DNA from: Byssothecium circinans
Lineage: Eukaryota; Ascomycota; Dothideomycetes; Pleosporales; Massarinaceae
Length of the DNA stretch: 34,413 bases
Direction: 5' to 3'
NCBI GenBank assembly: GCA_010015675.1
Contig: ML976991.1
Span: forward strand, 68,135 to 102,547
Position numbers and translations under genes: made by a program. The notes under the pieces are model-generated. The model saw nothing but the letters and a program-made list of their open reading frames with translations. It searched no databases and had not been told where the DNA came from. Positions 1 through 9,815 of the stretch are shown in pieces (within the stretch, counting starts at the first letter, position 1; each line of letters begins with the position of its first letter).

Positions 1-97
1 GACGTCCGTTTCGGTAGTCCTGCGTCCGGTTTTCGAAAATGCGTCCGGTTTTCGACTTCAAACCGGACGGTCCGGGCCCCTACCAAACAGGCCCTAA
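1..97. mobile_element. Possible end of a hAT-like DNA transposon (subterminal repeats)
   Basis: A 16-base motif, TGCGTCCGGTTTTCGA, occurs twice in direct orientation at 21-36 and 40-55. CGTCCGGTTT at 42-51 is followed by its exact inverse AAACCGGACG at 60-69, so the piece can form a hairpin. The outer edge, read on the minus strand from 96 to 83, begins TAGGGCCTGTTTGG, which resembles the G-rich termini of hAT elements. hAT elements typically carry short repeated subterminal motifs bound by their transposase. The rest of the element would lie left of the window, so no transposase, second terminus or target-site duplication can be seen. It could equally be a simple repeat cluster. Confidence 0.3.
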
Positions 98-708
98 GCA
101 GTGAGGGACGTTACATAGATCTAGAAAAAAGGCCCCCTTTTTCGTCATGGTCCGGGTGGGTTACTTCCACGACGACATCGCCTTTCTCTCGCGGCACATA
201 GAAAAGCAGCGAGCAGCAAGCAGCGAGCAGCGAGCTTGTTGAAGTAGGGAAAACAGGTCCATCCAGTAGCATTGTATGTACATTCTCTACACGCCTCGCT
301 ACTCGACTTCTCCTCGAAGGATTCGGTTGTCACCGTCATCTGGCATAAAATGACTCAGGAAGAATGTGAGTTTGTAAAGCACCTTACGCACATTCAATCA
401 AGGAAAAATCCGAGGACACTAGATTGGGCTTTTTCTTCCTATAGTGTGGAATATGTAGGAAGAATACTCTAATTATTATTACCCTTATCTTTCTTCTTTG
501 AAGAGGGCATTGGCTCGTTGCCCAGAGACGCGCAACGTGCATACGGTTTTCAAGGTCAACAGTTCTATTAAAGCAAGAAGCTACACAATCCAAAAATATC
601 AACACATGCAGGAAGAGGCCACTTCGAACAGTCGACTCTCAGCCTTCGCTCTCCATAGTAGCGCAATCGATCGTAAGGTCGGGCGGTGGTTGGAGCGGCC
701 GTAATTCT
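98..708. other. Non-coding stretch downstream of the lipase gene
   Basis: No convincing gene is seen; the short open frames have no splice partners or recognisable motifs. A small degenerate tandem array of AGCAGCG-type units lies at about 204-235. The right part presumably contains the 3' untranslated region of the lipase gene that ends at 709 on the minus strand. Confidence 0.5.
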
Positions 709-1848
709 TCATGCTACCACTATTACCTCGTGGAATTTTCCATTAGCACGGACTAGATCTCGCTCCGACCCAGATTTCAGAACCATGTTCAAGAACGCTG
801 TCACATATGTGATGGTTAGGTCCATCATCCGATGGCCCTCTATCGAACCCAGAACCAGTTCGACCTCGGAAGGTAGCTTGTCTTGAAAACCTAGCACGGA
901 GGTGATGAGAGGCAGATCGGAGAAGCCATAATGCGCGGCTCCCTTGACCTCGATCTCCTTCTTCCATCCCTTTAGCTGTGGCCATATGGCCTTCCAAGAC
1001 GGATCCGTTTCTTGTGTCTTGTTCTCGTGTCCGATGAGCATGAACGGACGGTCCAAACCGGCTTTAAGAACGGGCCCAAACATCGTGCCGTCGATATTCA
1101 AGCCGCCGCGGACGAAGGAAAGCTGTTGCATTGATGTTGCGGCGGCCGCTCCACCGAAAGAATGTCCAATGATGGCAGTTTTAGGATCGGTACCACTCTG
1201 GGGATGCTGAGGAAAAAGCTTCTTTTGTACTGACGGCCTCTTGAGTTGTCGGTAGAGGAATGCAATGTCCTCCGCGCGGGTGTTGAGAGCAGTTTCAAGT
1301 TCGGCATCGCTGATATCGACACCAGTAATGACAGTTCCGTTAGGGAACTCGACGATATCGGCGTCGTAAGGATGATCGACAGATACGACAAGATATCCTG
1401 CAGCGGCCACGCTTTGAAGCATGCTGCTGTATATCATTCGGGATGTCCCAAGGGCGCCAGAGAATACGACAAGTGGTAGAGAGCCAGAGAAACAGGAAGT
1501 GCGGTTTGCACTCAAACTGCAGGTTTGGAGATCGAGGGATTTGAATGAACCGTTCGGGAGTCCGTACGCGGCAAACTTGTCATCTTGAAAGCTCGCAGTC
1601 GCGGGCGGCATGTATGCCTCCAGGCGCTCATGCTGGCAGGTTGTTACGGGAAAGAAGCCAGACACCATTACCTCTCGATCTCGACCATCATTTGCGAACG
1701 GGTCGGGCCTTCCCTTATCTGTTAAAGACATGGAGGTAATGGCTACATCGGGAGAATGAGATCCGACAATCGGTAGCGTAGCCCTGGATACTGCATGCGA
1801 TGGAGCAAGCCCCAGAAATGCCAGGAAAAGAGCGAGGCGACGGGACAT
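709..1848 (-). CDS. Secreted PAF-acetylhydrolase-like lipase (alpha/beta hydrolase)
   Basis: Intronless, 379 residues. Likely an esterase or phospholipase A2 of the platelet-activating-factor acetylhydrolase family, cleaving short or oxidised acyl chains from phospholipids. The nucleophile elbow GHSFGG puts Ser at residue 230. Asp253 in the IDGTMFG segment and His306 in AAHYGFSD complete a plausible triad. The spacing of 23 and 53 residues is close to plasma PAF acetylhydrolase (Ser273, Asp296, His351). The chosen ATG at 1848 is followed directly by a signal peptide (MSRRLALFLAFLGLAPSHA), so the protein is probably exported. The frame stays open upstream to about 1908, but only with a non-ATG codon. 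Asn-x-Ser/Thr sites such as NGS, NRT and NGT fit secretion. It is transcribed divergently from the zinc-cluster regulator at 2574, which makes that regulator a candidate controller (inference). Natural substrate unknown. Confidence 0.85.
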   Translation of the reverse strand: MSRRLALFLAFLGLAPSHAVSRATLPIVGSHSPDVAITSMSLTDKGRPDPFANDGRDREVMVSGFFPVTTCQHERLEAYMPPATASFQDDKFAAYGLPNGSFKSLDLQTCSLSANRTSCFSGSLPLVVFSGALGTSRMIYSSMLQSVAAAGYLVVSVDHPYDADIVEFPNGTVITGVDISDAELETALNTRAEDIAFLYRQLKRPSVQKKLFPQHPQSGTDPKTAIIGHSFGGAAAATSMQQLSFVRGGLNIDGTMFGPVLKAGLDRPFMLIGHENKTQETDPSWKAIWPQLKGWKKEIEVKGAAHYGFSDLPLITSVLGFQDKLPSEVELVLGSIEGHRMMDLTITYVTAFLNMVLKSGSERDLVRANGKFHEVIVVA

Positions 1849-2573
1849 GTTTGTGGAATTGGTGACGGAGGAGATGTAATGGATGGAAGATTTTCGAAGC
1901 CTTGTCAATTACTATTGACGTGATGCCTAGAAAGAAATCGCGAGACATGGACCATTTTATATTTCGTATCGACGGGTCAAACTCGAAGAATCCTGCGAAG
2001 CTTCGCCCCTTCTCACACGCCCTATGACTACTTGATGCAGTCAAGTGCATTGGGACTATGGGAACATTGAAGTCATCGGAGAACAATTGATCTGCAGTCA
2101 ACTGGATTTGCACTGACCTGAACCGAAGACGGCTTAGCTGCGCTCTTTCATCTCCCAAATAGGTCAAGTTGCTTCCTCGTGCACGTGTCCGGCCGACCCC
2201 ACTCACAAATTTCAGCTGCGCTAATTCGTTTCCAGACTAGGAATAGCTTTGAACCCGCGCTAACACTGCCTAATAATCTACACTACATCATCAAGCGCTG
2301 CATCGTTTCCTAAACCATACCATTAGTTCTTTGTCGCGGTGGATATATGAGGGCTCATCAGGTGACCGGACCATAGTTATCCCGGCTCTGTATATATAGC
2401 CTCATCTGATCTCACCCCAATACAATAGAGCTTCGCTCTCCTGAATCTCTCCTATTGAGCTCGATTTACCTCCGCATTCTTTCTCTGTGGCATTGCCGTG
2501 TCGCTTTATGCCGTTCCGCGCGTACTCCGAGACTTGTCTGAGACTCTAATCGTGGATGATTACCTGATTTCAC
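1849..2573. promoter_or_regulatory. Shared divergent promoter region of lipase and C6 regulator
   Basis: This 725 bp stretch separates the two divergent start codons. On the plus strand a TATA-like run CTGTATATATAGCC lies at about 2387-2400, roughly 175 bp before the regulator's ATG. On the minus strand CGAAATATAAAATGG (about 1952-1966) lies about 110 bp before the lipase ATG. Open frames crossing the region have no recognisable motif. No regulator binding site could be identified by eye. Confidence 0.4.
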
Positions 2574-4100
2574 ATGCACTCAGCCATCGGACCTTATGAT
2601 GGGCGGAAAGCCCGAAGAAAACGGTGTGATGCTTGTGCTAAGCGCAAAATCAAGGCAAGGGTACCCAAAGTAGATGTATGTGATGTAGTTAACCAAAAGG
2701 AAGTGCCATGGAGGGATACCTTGCGAGAATTGCAAGCGAACGAAGCAACCATGCAAGACACCAACCAAGCCAACGACTTTCGCGCCAGTCTTCGTTGGCG
2801 TAACTGCAAACACCAAGACGGTGAGCAGAATGACTGCTTCCCTAACTGCAGAACCAACCAACTTCCCCTTGCTACAATCTCCAATTCAGAAGATCTGTGA
2901 TCGCAACGTTCCTTACTTTTTCACGTCGTTCCTGGCAATGAATAACCTCACGAACGACCGTATACCGGTCACCAGTGACCTTCTCGGTATGATGAAAGAC
3001 GCGCCCGCGTTACGAGCCGCGATATGTGCTGTAGCTGCGCACCACCGCATCCAACAGGACCCAACGATTGTGTTAAGGGAAGATGGAAAGAACGAAATGC
3101 TTTACACTCTGCAGTCTTACGGTCAATCTGTTCGCCACATTAAAAATCTTATTTCATCAAACACCTTCTTGGGGGACCCATCCGCACTCTGGACCACATT
3201 TCTCTTGGGGCTGTTTGAGGTAGGTCGTGCAGCAAAAAGGTTTTCATTCAGATGCTTATATATACTAACATGAAGTAGTTGATGCGCGATTCCACGGGAA
3301 CTCAATGGCTGTCACATTTTCTGCATGGAACCTGTACGATACTTCGTCTCCAAAAACCCGACAGTTTGATTGAACCAGGGTTCCAAAATTCACAGAGACG
3401 CTCCTTTTTCCTTGGTACTCGGATCTTTGAAATTTCCCGTTCTTTAATCTACTCATCTCCTACATTCCTCTGGGAACCGGAATGGATGGCCGCTATAGCA
3501 AAGCTCTGGGAGGGCGAAAACATGGCTTCATGGCATCCCAAAGAAGCTTTATTTGACATGTTGCCGGAATTCTCTGAATTGAGTATTCGCGCCCTTCGAT
3601 TTTCCTTGGGTGCTGCACAGCTACCGCCAGAGACGCAATACGCTTTGGCTCAATCGCTGGCTGAGAAGGGATTTCATCTACAAGAAAAGTTACAGAGATG
3701 GTGGGTAGAGGCAGGGGTGTGGGAGATGCCGGACCAGCCAGATACGGAGCTTATGATAAGCTATGCTTACTACCACGCCATCAGTATCTATCTCTCGGGG
3801 ACTTACGACTACCACTCACAATGGAGTTACCCTGGTGCACCTTGTGCGCCGATACTGACTCCAGACGAGATTAACTGGCACGTCTCTAGAATTCTCTATT
3901 CAAGTTATAAGCTCATGGCTCACGGAATCTCGGGCATCTTATTACTGTTCCCTTTAAGGGTGGCGGGCGCCAGAGCAGTCGATACGTTCTTGCGGAATGA
4001 AATCCTGGACCTCTTCCAAGCAACGTCGAAACGAGGTTTCGCTGTAGCCGACGCTCTTACAATCGATCTATCGGAACTATGGGCTAGCAAAGGCATGTAA
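2574..4100 (+). CDS. Zn2Cys6 transcription factor with fungal-specific regulatory domain
   Basis: Three exons, 2574-2654, 2704-3219 and 3279-4100, encode about 472 residues. Joining exons 1 and 2 restores a perfect zinc cluster, Cys-x2-Cys-x6-Cys-x5-Cys-x2-Cys-x6-Cys: CDACAKRKIK from exon 1, then CHGGIPCENCKRTKQPC from exon 2. Without splicing the first exon reads into sequence lacking the last four cysteines. Intron 1 (2655-2703, 49 nt) has a GC donor, AAG/GCAAGG, and ends GGAAG. Intron 2 (3220-3278, 59 nt) is GTAGGT...TACTAACATGAAGTAG. The remaining residues are helical with Trp and Leu motifs typical of the Fungal_trans_2 class of C6 regulators, ending LSELWASKGM. Role: a nuclear DNA-binding regulator, target unknown. 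The adjacent divergent lipase is the obvious candidate target. The frame directly after its stop belongs to a chitinase relic. Confidence 0.85.
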
Positions 4101-4672
4101 AAGTGCTCAAGACGATGAAGACTGCTCTGTCACATACACATGCGTCTACGGTCTCGGATACAATGAGGTCTGCAACAACCATCGGTATGGTGTCACCGAG
4201 GTTCGTGGAGGTCGAACATCCTATAACATGAAGGTCACAGCGGTTCCAGGACCACGCATGCCAACCGAACTGGGGTCCACAACACCATACCAACTATCGC
4301 AGATGGGGCAGCACCGTCGGCCGCTTTCAAGGCAGTATCAGAACCCTGTGCCACTGTGAGGGCGATGAGTTTCCACAGAATGCATTAGAAGAGGCCTATC
4401 GCGGAGAAGCACAAGCGATCCGGCGGGTCGATAGCATCCAGAACGGCGCACAGGGACAAGATTTCCAACAGTTCAAACAACCAGAATGGAAGCCTTGGAG
4501 CGAGCTGCGGAGGGCACGCGGAAAGCCCAAGCCTCCAGTCACATGGGAATTCAACATGTTGGCTCTTTCGGCCGGTGATCCACGCTTGGAAGATGATGCT
4601 GGCTTTCATCCAGAGATATGGGTTCAACTCCCAAAGCTCTGGATATCACTCAGAAGAAACCCACAAACATGA
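4096..4672 (+). pseudogene. Relic of a class V (GH18 subgroup C-type) chitinase C-terminal region
   Basis: No intact open frame, yet two successive frames carry family-like protein. Frame 1 (about 4096-4260) has DDEDCSVTYTCVYG, then EVCNNHRYGV and GGRTSYNM. Frame 2 (about 4250-4672) has NWGPQHHTNYRRWG, then CHCEGDEFP, QGQDF and W-x-P-W, ending at a TGA at 4670-4672. This order of YTC.YG, EVC.N, W..H..YR, C..DEFP and QGqdF motifs is how I remember the C-terminal tail of fungal killer-toxin-like chitinases, which also resembles NucA/NucB-type modules. The GH18 catalytic domain, LysM modules and a start codon are missing. The frame change falls near 4240-4262. A 53 nt GTTCGT...TTCCAG intron could also bridge it, so a frameshift is not proven. 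The fragment begins essentially at the regulator's stop codon, suggesting a rearrangement breakpoint. Confidence 0.6.
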
Positions 4673-5585
4673 GACATTGAGACATTGAGCCATGAAAAAC
4701 GAGACACAGACAGACACAAACACAAACACGTCTCTCTCCTCAGCACCTCGGATCGCGCGCCCCCCCACCCCTCCCCCCCAAAAAAAACCAAAACAACTCA
4801 GCGCCAGGCTAGCATCGAAACGTACGAGACATTCACCACTCTACTCCACTCTTACATCTCCTTCGATCCTTTGATCCTTCGATCCTTCAACCCTCGAGGT
4901 GCCCGAGGAAAGATAACTAGTGTCAAGAGGTACCTTATCTAAGATAGATATATTGCTTTTTCTTTTGCTTTTGTTTTGTTTGCCGCGAGTACGAGTACAG
5001 TACAGCCGTAGGAATTCCGCAGGCTATTGCTATTGCGCGTGGGATATTTCGAGAAAGAGGGAGAGAGGGCCCCGAGGCGAGGAGGATTTCCGGAAGGAGG
5101 AGAGGGAAGGCTATGTATTAGAGAGAGAGAGAGAGAGAGAGAGCTATTTAGCGGACTGGGAGATTGGTCATTGGTGGGTTGATGGATTAAATGGGAGCAG
5201 GTGTTGGGGAGGGGAATGGATTCGTAAAGGATTTTGTTGGGCCGATATGATCTAAACCCAGGGTTGCCCGTCCTGTCGTAGGAGAAGGCTATCTGTAAGC
5301 ATCATCTCCATCTTCATAAACCGCATCACGACAAAAGAGGCCAGCCGTAGTCAAAATTCGGTCTTCTCATTCGAGACTTGATATCTATATTACATGACCG
5401 ATGTGCTGTGAATCCATGATGGTGCAAAAATGCCCTTCTGGCCATTTATTCCAGCCACCCACGCCTGCTTATTCAGACCAGACTCCCTCCCTGAAACGCA
5501 CCTGGTATCCATTCATAAAACAAAAACAACGGAGCAGCAGCCTAGCCGCATGTCCAACCCCGACATCGTAGGCAAGACCACCCCT
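4673..5585. other. Low-complexity intergenic stretch
   Basis: No gene is supported. It contains a C-rich and A-rich run at about 4757-4795, a degenerate tandem of a CTTCGATCC-like unit at about 4860-4890, and a long purine-rich tract at about 5050-5145 ending in a GA microsatellite. The right end presumably carries the 3' untranslated region of the glucanase gene that stops at 5586. Confidence 0.5.
5121..5143. repeat. (GA)n microsatellite
   Basis: About eleven and a half perfect GA units lie at the end of a roughly 95 bp purine-rich block. This is a typical length-variable locus and a possible triplex-forming tract. No transcript is seen across it. Confidence 0.9.
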
Positions 5586-6908
5586 CTACAAGATACCCCA
5601 CCACTTCTCCGAGTTGAACGTTGACGCATCATCCGTCTTCCACGGCGAGTCGAACGCGTTGAAGAGGAAGAGGTCGTGGTCGAAAGAAGCCTTGATCGAG
5701 TTGATGGCAGCACGCTGTGCGTCCTTGGAGACAACGGCCTTGTTATGGCTGGTGCCTTGGGAAGGCCATCCGGATTCAGTAACGACGACGCGCTTGTTTG
5801 GGCAAGCCTTCTTAACACGCTCAACCTCGCTCTTGACGAAAGTGCCGGAATCTTCAGCCTTGGTGTTGGGGTCAAAGAACGCGTGGATGTTGACGAGCGC
5901 CATGTCGGCCTGGTCGCAGAGAGCTGGGTTATCGACGAGCGCGGGGACTGTCTCCACAGGACCGATAGGCCCATGGTAGCCAACCTTGGCAAGAGCTTGA
6001 CGCGCTTGGTTGAGAGTGTCGACTGCTGAAGAAGCAGTGAGGACGTGAGCGTTGACTCGCTCGTTCTCGACAGAAACTACGCTGATGATGCTCCAGTCGC
6101 CGCCGTTGAATTGGTTGACGGCATTCGACAAGGCCTTGACAACGGTGTCGACAGCTTGGTTGGGCGAGTAGATACCGGCCATGATCTTCTGACCGTTCTT
6201 CTTGGCTTGCTGGACAGCAATGGCAATAACACCGCAATCGTCGCCGTAGATTCGCACGATACCAAAGGTCTTCATCGTCTCAAAGTCCGCCTTCATCTCA
6301 CTCTCAGTCTTGCATTCAACATTGCCGGCCGAACCCTTGTACGTGTCGTAGGTGATACCCAGTGGGAATCGATCAACGGCATTTGCACTTGCTTTTGGCT
6401 CAGGAACAGCCTGCACCGAAGGAGCAGGTTCCGGCGCCGGAGCGGGCGCTGCAGGAGGCTCCGGGGCTGGAGAAGGTGGAGGAGTGGGTGCAGGAGCAGA
6501 GGGGGACTCTAGCTGACTCAACCCGCTGCTCTGCATCGGAGACGCAGTTGCTTCAGGAGCAGTGGACGCAAGCGAAACAATTGGAGTCGGCTCGTACGGA
6601 GCAGAGGACGGAACTACAGATGCGGAATTGACGGGAGTCGGTTCGACTACGGAGGTAGGAAGCATGGCGACACGCTCGATTGTGGACGTGAGGTACGGCG
6701 TTCCATTCTCATCGACGTAGACGGCGACATCAGCGACAATCTCGGTGACAAACACGTAATCGGTGGTGAGCTCGCGCTTAGCATCTTCATCTTGTCAGCT
6801 CGGAAGGATGTTTTGGAGAGCAGTGTTGCACTTACTGAACGGAAGACCCGCAGCGATGCCTGCAAAGAACACACCAACCACGACGCCTGCAAATGCTTTC
6901 AACCTCAT
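5586..6908 (-). CDS. Secreted GH17 beta-1,3-glucanase / glucanosyltransferase-like cell-wall protein
   Basis: Two exons, 6908-6836 and 6790-5586, give about 425 residues; the 45 nt intron is GTAAGTGC...CTGACAAG. Exon 1 adds a signal peptide (MRLKAFAGVVVGVFFAGIAAG), followed by a Kex2-like Lys-Arg at residues 29-30. A Pro/Ala/Ser-rich linker (about residues 118-155) leads to the GH17 barrel starting at FPLGITYD (about 166). The nucleophile region VTESGWPS places Glu near residue 363; the acid/base Glu is probably in SVENE near residue 265. The end KWWGIL is where the GH17 barrel normally closes, and there is no GPI signal. The layout resembles yeast SCW4/SCW10/SCW11 and Aspergillus GH17 wall enzymes that trim or rearrange beta-1,3-glucan. 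Frames starting near 6755 begin at non-ATG codons and would lose the signal peptide, so I chose 6908. Confidence 0.88.
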
Positions 6909-6963
6909 GTTGACCCTAAAATGCCGATGGGAGAAATTCGAAATATGTACGCTGAATGGAAGA

Positions 6964-7067
6964 CTAGAGGATGCCGACCGGCGGCGTTAGTAAAAGCGTA
7001 GCTGGGTCGCGGTGAGAGTTTGGCAGGTTGTTGGGCTGGCTCTGAGCTGTACGAGAAGCAAACTTAC
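6964..7067 (-). other. Probable intron in the 5' leader of the GH17 gene
   Basis: On the minus strand the sequence reads CTC/GTAAGTTTGC at 7067 and ends in GGCATCCTCTAG at 6964, with a perfect TACTAAC branch site at 6992-6986. The length is 104 nt. It lies 56 nt upstream of the glucanase ATG, so it would be removed from the untranslated leader. Long, intron-bearing leaders are common in fungal wall genes. Donor, branch point and acceptor are seen directly; use in vivo is inferred. Confidence 0.6.
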
Positions 7068-8153
7068 GAGGCTCCCTAGAAGCTCGCTTTCCTCGCTCAA
7101 CGGGGAAAGCGCTGGTTAAAGCGAGCGTTATGGAATGCAAACGGTAAATGCAAGGCAAGCGATGAACCAGAAGACAAGGTGGTGAAGAAAGGTATGAGGG
7201 TTCGTGTAACAACAGACGCAGAAGCAGATGCAGACACACGAAAAGAGGCAGGGCAGGAGGGACAGGAATGGAAGTGACGGGGGAGGAACTGGTTACCTTT
7301 GGTCTTGCCAGTAGAGCGCCGGGACAGGGAAGGAAGGAGTGTGGATGGTCGGGCTTGCCGAGCCGGTAAAGAGTGGAAAGATCGTGGAGAGAGAAGTCGT
7401 GAAAGAGCGTGAAGGAGTTGTCAAAAGGAAGGTAGGAAGGTAGGAAGTAGCGAGGGAAGGGAATCAAGACGGCTGTTTGTGCGCCTGTGTTGCTGTGACT
7501 GCCTGTTGTAGCACAACAATTGGGCGCTAGGCCCGATGAGGCAACGTCGTCGACGACATCGTAATTAGTGTTGTGTGCAGAGGTTGGGCGGACCGTTTGA
7601 CAGCAGCAGTGACGGTGGACTTTTAATGTCTGTAGCCCGGGAAAGAAATGAAAGGGCGTAGCGAACGTACCTGAGACAATGCAGCGAGCCGTAAAGCAGC
7701 TGGGAGTTTCAGATGGTAGAACTTCTGCCGCATTGCGGAAACAACCACTCCAATCCGGAAGACTACTTTCAGAAACAAACAACTTGAAGTTCAGATATTT
7801 TGCCAGCCATTCACAGGCGCGGAATACAATGCCTTTGTACCCGTTTGGTCATTGACAACGAAAGAGACCGTAGGGATAACCGACAAGGACGAAAAAGAGC
7901 GAGACTAGAGTAGGTGGAACTATACATCCTTTTGGGATCTATACTGCTCTACGAAAACGATCTCGGGCTCCATTTATCCATGCTCTTCACTCTATGCATA
8001 ACAAGAGTAGAAACATCGCCGCGGTATATCATCATGAGAGCGTCAAGACTAAGAAAACAACAAAGAAGATCGAAAAGAAGTCTATTTTACCGTCAAAGTG
8101 ACGGACGTAGCACGAAATAGCAAAAAGCAGTGAATCACCACGGCCTCACAACT
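7068..8153. other. Upstream region of GH17 gene, no coding gene supported
   Basis: A long minus-strand open frame runs from 7782 to 6964, but it starts only at a TTG, crosses the leader intron, and has a Ser/Leu/Pro/His composition without motifs. I read it as leader and promoter. Further donor-like GGTACGTTCG (about 7670) and AGGTAACC (about 7295) on the minus strand hint at more leader introns. A pyrimidine-rich stretch on the minus strand, with AAGGTAGG repeats on the plus strand at about 7427-7446, is typical of strong fungal promoters. The part nearest 8153 is presumably the 3' untranslated region of the phosphoglycerate mutase gene. Confidence 0.4.
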
Positions 8154-9815
8154 TTACGACCGGATGAGCAGACTCTTGCCATCCATGGCTTCCGGCTTGG
8201 GCAGGCCCATGATGTCGAGCAGTGTAGGCGCCACATCGCCCAAGACACCGTCCTTCTTCTTGAGGCTGAAGCCCTCGGGCGCGCTGGCCATGACGAAGGG
8301 GACCTTGTTCGTCGTATGTGACGTCTTGGGCTTGCCCTCTTCGTTGAGCATCTCTTCGGCGTTACTATCCACGTCAGCCTTTCTCAATGGGTAGCTGTCT
8401 CGCTCAAACTTACCCGTGATCCGCGGTGATGAATAGAACGTAGCCGCTCTCCTTGCACTGCTCGTAGATCTTCTTGATCGCGGCATCCGTCTCGGTGCAG
8501 CCGACGATGGCGGCATCGTAGACACCAGTGTGTCCAACCATATCCGGCGGCGCGAAGTTGTTCATGATGAACTCGAACTTACCCTCCTTGATTCTCTCCA
8601 CCATCTTGTCTGCCACGCCCATTGCGCTCATCTTGGGCTCTAGATCGTAAGTGGCGACCTTTGGCGAGGAGATCATGTCGCGCTCTTCGTTGTCAAACTG
8701 CTTCTCTACACCGCCGTTGAAGAAGAAGGTGACATGGGCATACTTTTCCGTCTCAGCAACATGACACTGCTTGACGCCTTGCTTTGCGAGCCACTCGGCA
8801 AGCACGTCGTTCATTTTCTGCGGCGGGAACGCAACGGGGAAGGAGTACTTGACGTTGTACTGGGTCATGGTGGTGAGTTGGATGTCCTTAGGGTACGGGA
8901 AGTCCGGCCTGGGTGAGCGGTCAAAGTCGCCCAACAGCTGGGTAACTTCGCGAACACGATCCGAACGGTAGTTGAAGAAGAAGAGAGTGTCGCCATCTGC
9001 TCCAATCAGTGTCTGGACATGTAGGTACTCACTCCCAGATACTTACCCTGGACTCTTCGCTCCTTTCCTCCCACGATGATGGGCTTAAGGAACTCGTCGT
9101 TCTCGCCCTCCTCGTACTTGGCCTTGATGGCGGCCACTGGGTCGTCGCTTTCTGTCCCCTCACCCGTCACTAAACCCCTCATACCTATCTCGACACGCTC
9201 CCACCTCTTGTCACGGTCCATGATGTAGTACCGCCCGACGATAGTCGCAATCTCCCCCAGACCGATCGCCTTCGTCTCCTTCAAGAGATCCTCCATATAA
9301 CTAGCCGCCGACTTGGGATCCGTATCTCTGCCATCGCCGAAGAAGTGGATAAAGACCTTGGGCACACCGACCTCCTTGGCGACTTTGATGAGAGCAACCA
9401 GATGTTTAATATGCGAGTGGACACCGCCGTCAGACACCAGACCGAGCAGATGTAGCCTGCCATTGCCGTTCTTCGCGCGCTTGAAGGATGCCTGGATGTT
9501 CTCGATGGTGTTGAGCTCGCCATTCTTTATCGTCAGATCGATCCGGACGACATCCTGCCAGACGACTCTTCCGGCGCCAATGTTCAAGTGCCCGACCTCG
9601 CTGTTGCCCATGAGTCCCTCGGGAAGACCGACGGCGAGCGATGAGGCCTCGAGCTCCGTGTATCCCTGCGCAGCCTTCGATCCCTCCTTTGCGAACTCGT
9701 CCATGCATGGTGTGTCGGCGGCGAGGATGGCATCGCCCTCTTTGGGGGATTTCTCGCTGGGGATGCCCCAGCCGTCGATGACGATGAGGACGGTTTTCTG
9801 GTCGACTTTCACCAT
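8154..9815 (-). CDS. gpmI: 2,3-bisphosphoglycerate-independent phosphoglycerate mutase
   Basis: Three exons, 9815-9047, 8999-8414 and 8364-8154, give 521 residues, a normal length for the family. It interconverts 3- and 2-phosphoglycerate in cytosolic glycolysis and gluconeogenesis using two metal ions. The metal-binding DGWG (Asp14) and phospho-acceptor Ser72 in GNSEVGHLNIGAG are present. So are FFFNYRSDR, created across the first splice junction, and ADHGNAEE (His451), created across the second. Introns are 47 nt (GTAAGT...TTGGAG) and 49 nt (GTAAGT...GATAG). The start is the ATG of MVKVDQKTVLIVIDGWG; the open frame extends upstream only as untranslated leader. It shares a 436 bp divergent promoter region with the Mediator gene at 10252. 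Budding yeast uses an unrelated cofactor-dependent mutase, so this enzyme fits a filamentous ascomycete. Confidence 0.96.

Noticed and set aside
4084..4672. Chitinase fragment as a functional gene
   Set aside because: No start codon, no catalytic domain and a frame break; a short intron could mend the frame but not supply the missing part.
6964..7782. 272-codon minus-strand open frame as a separate protein gene
   Set aside because: It begins at TTG, has biased low-complexity composition, runs through a well-formed intron, and sits in the leader of the GH17 gene.
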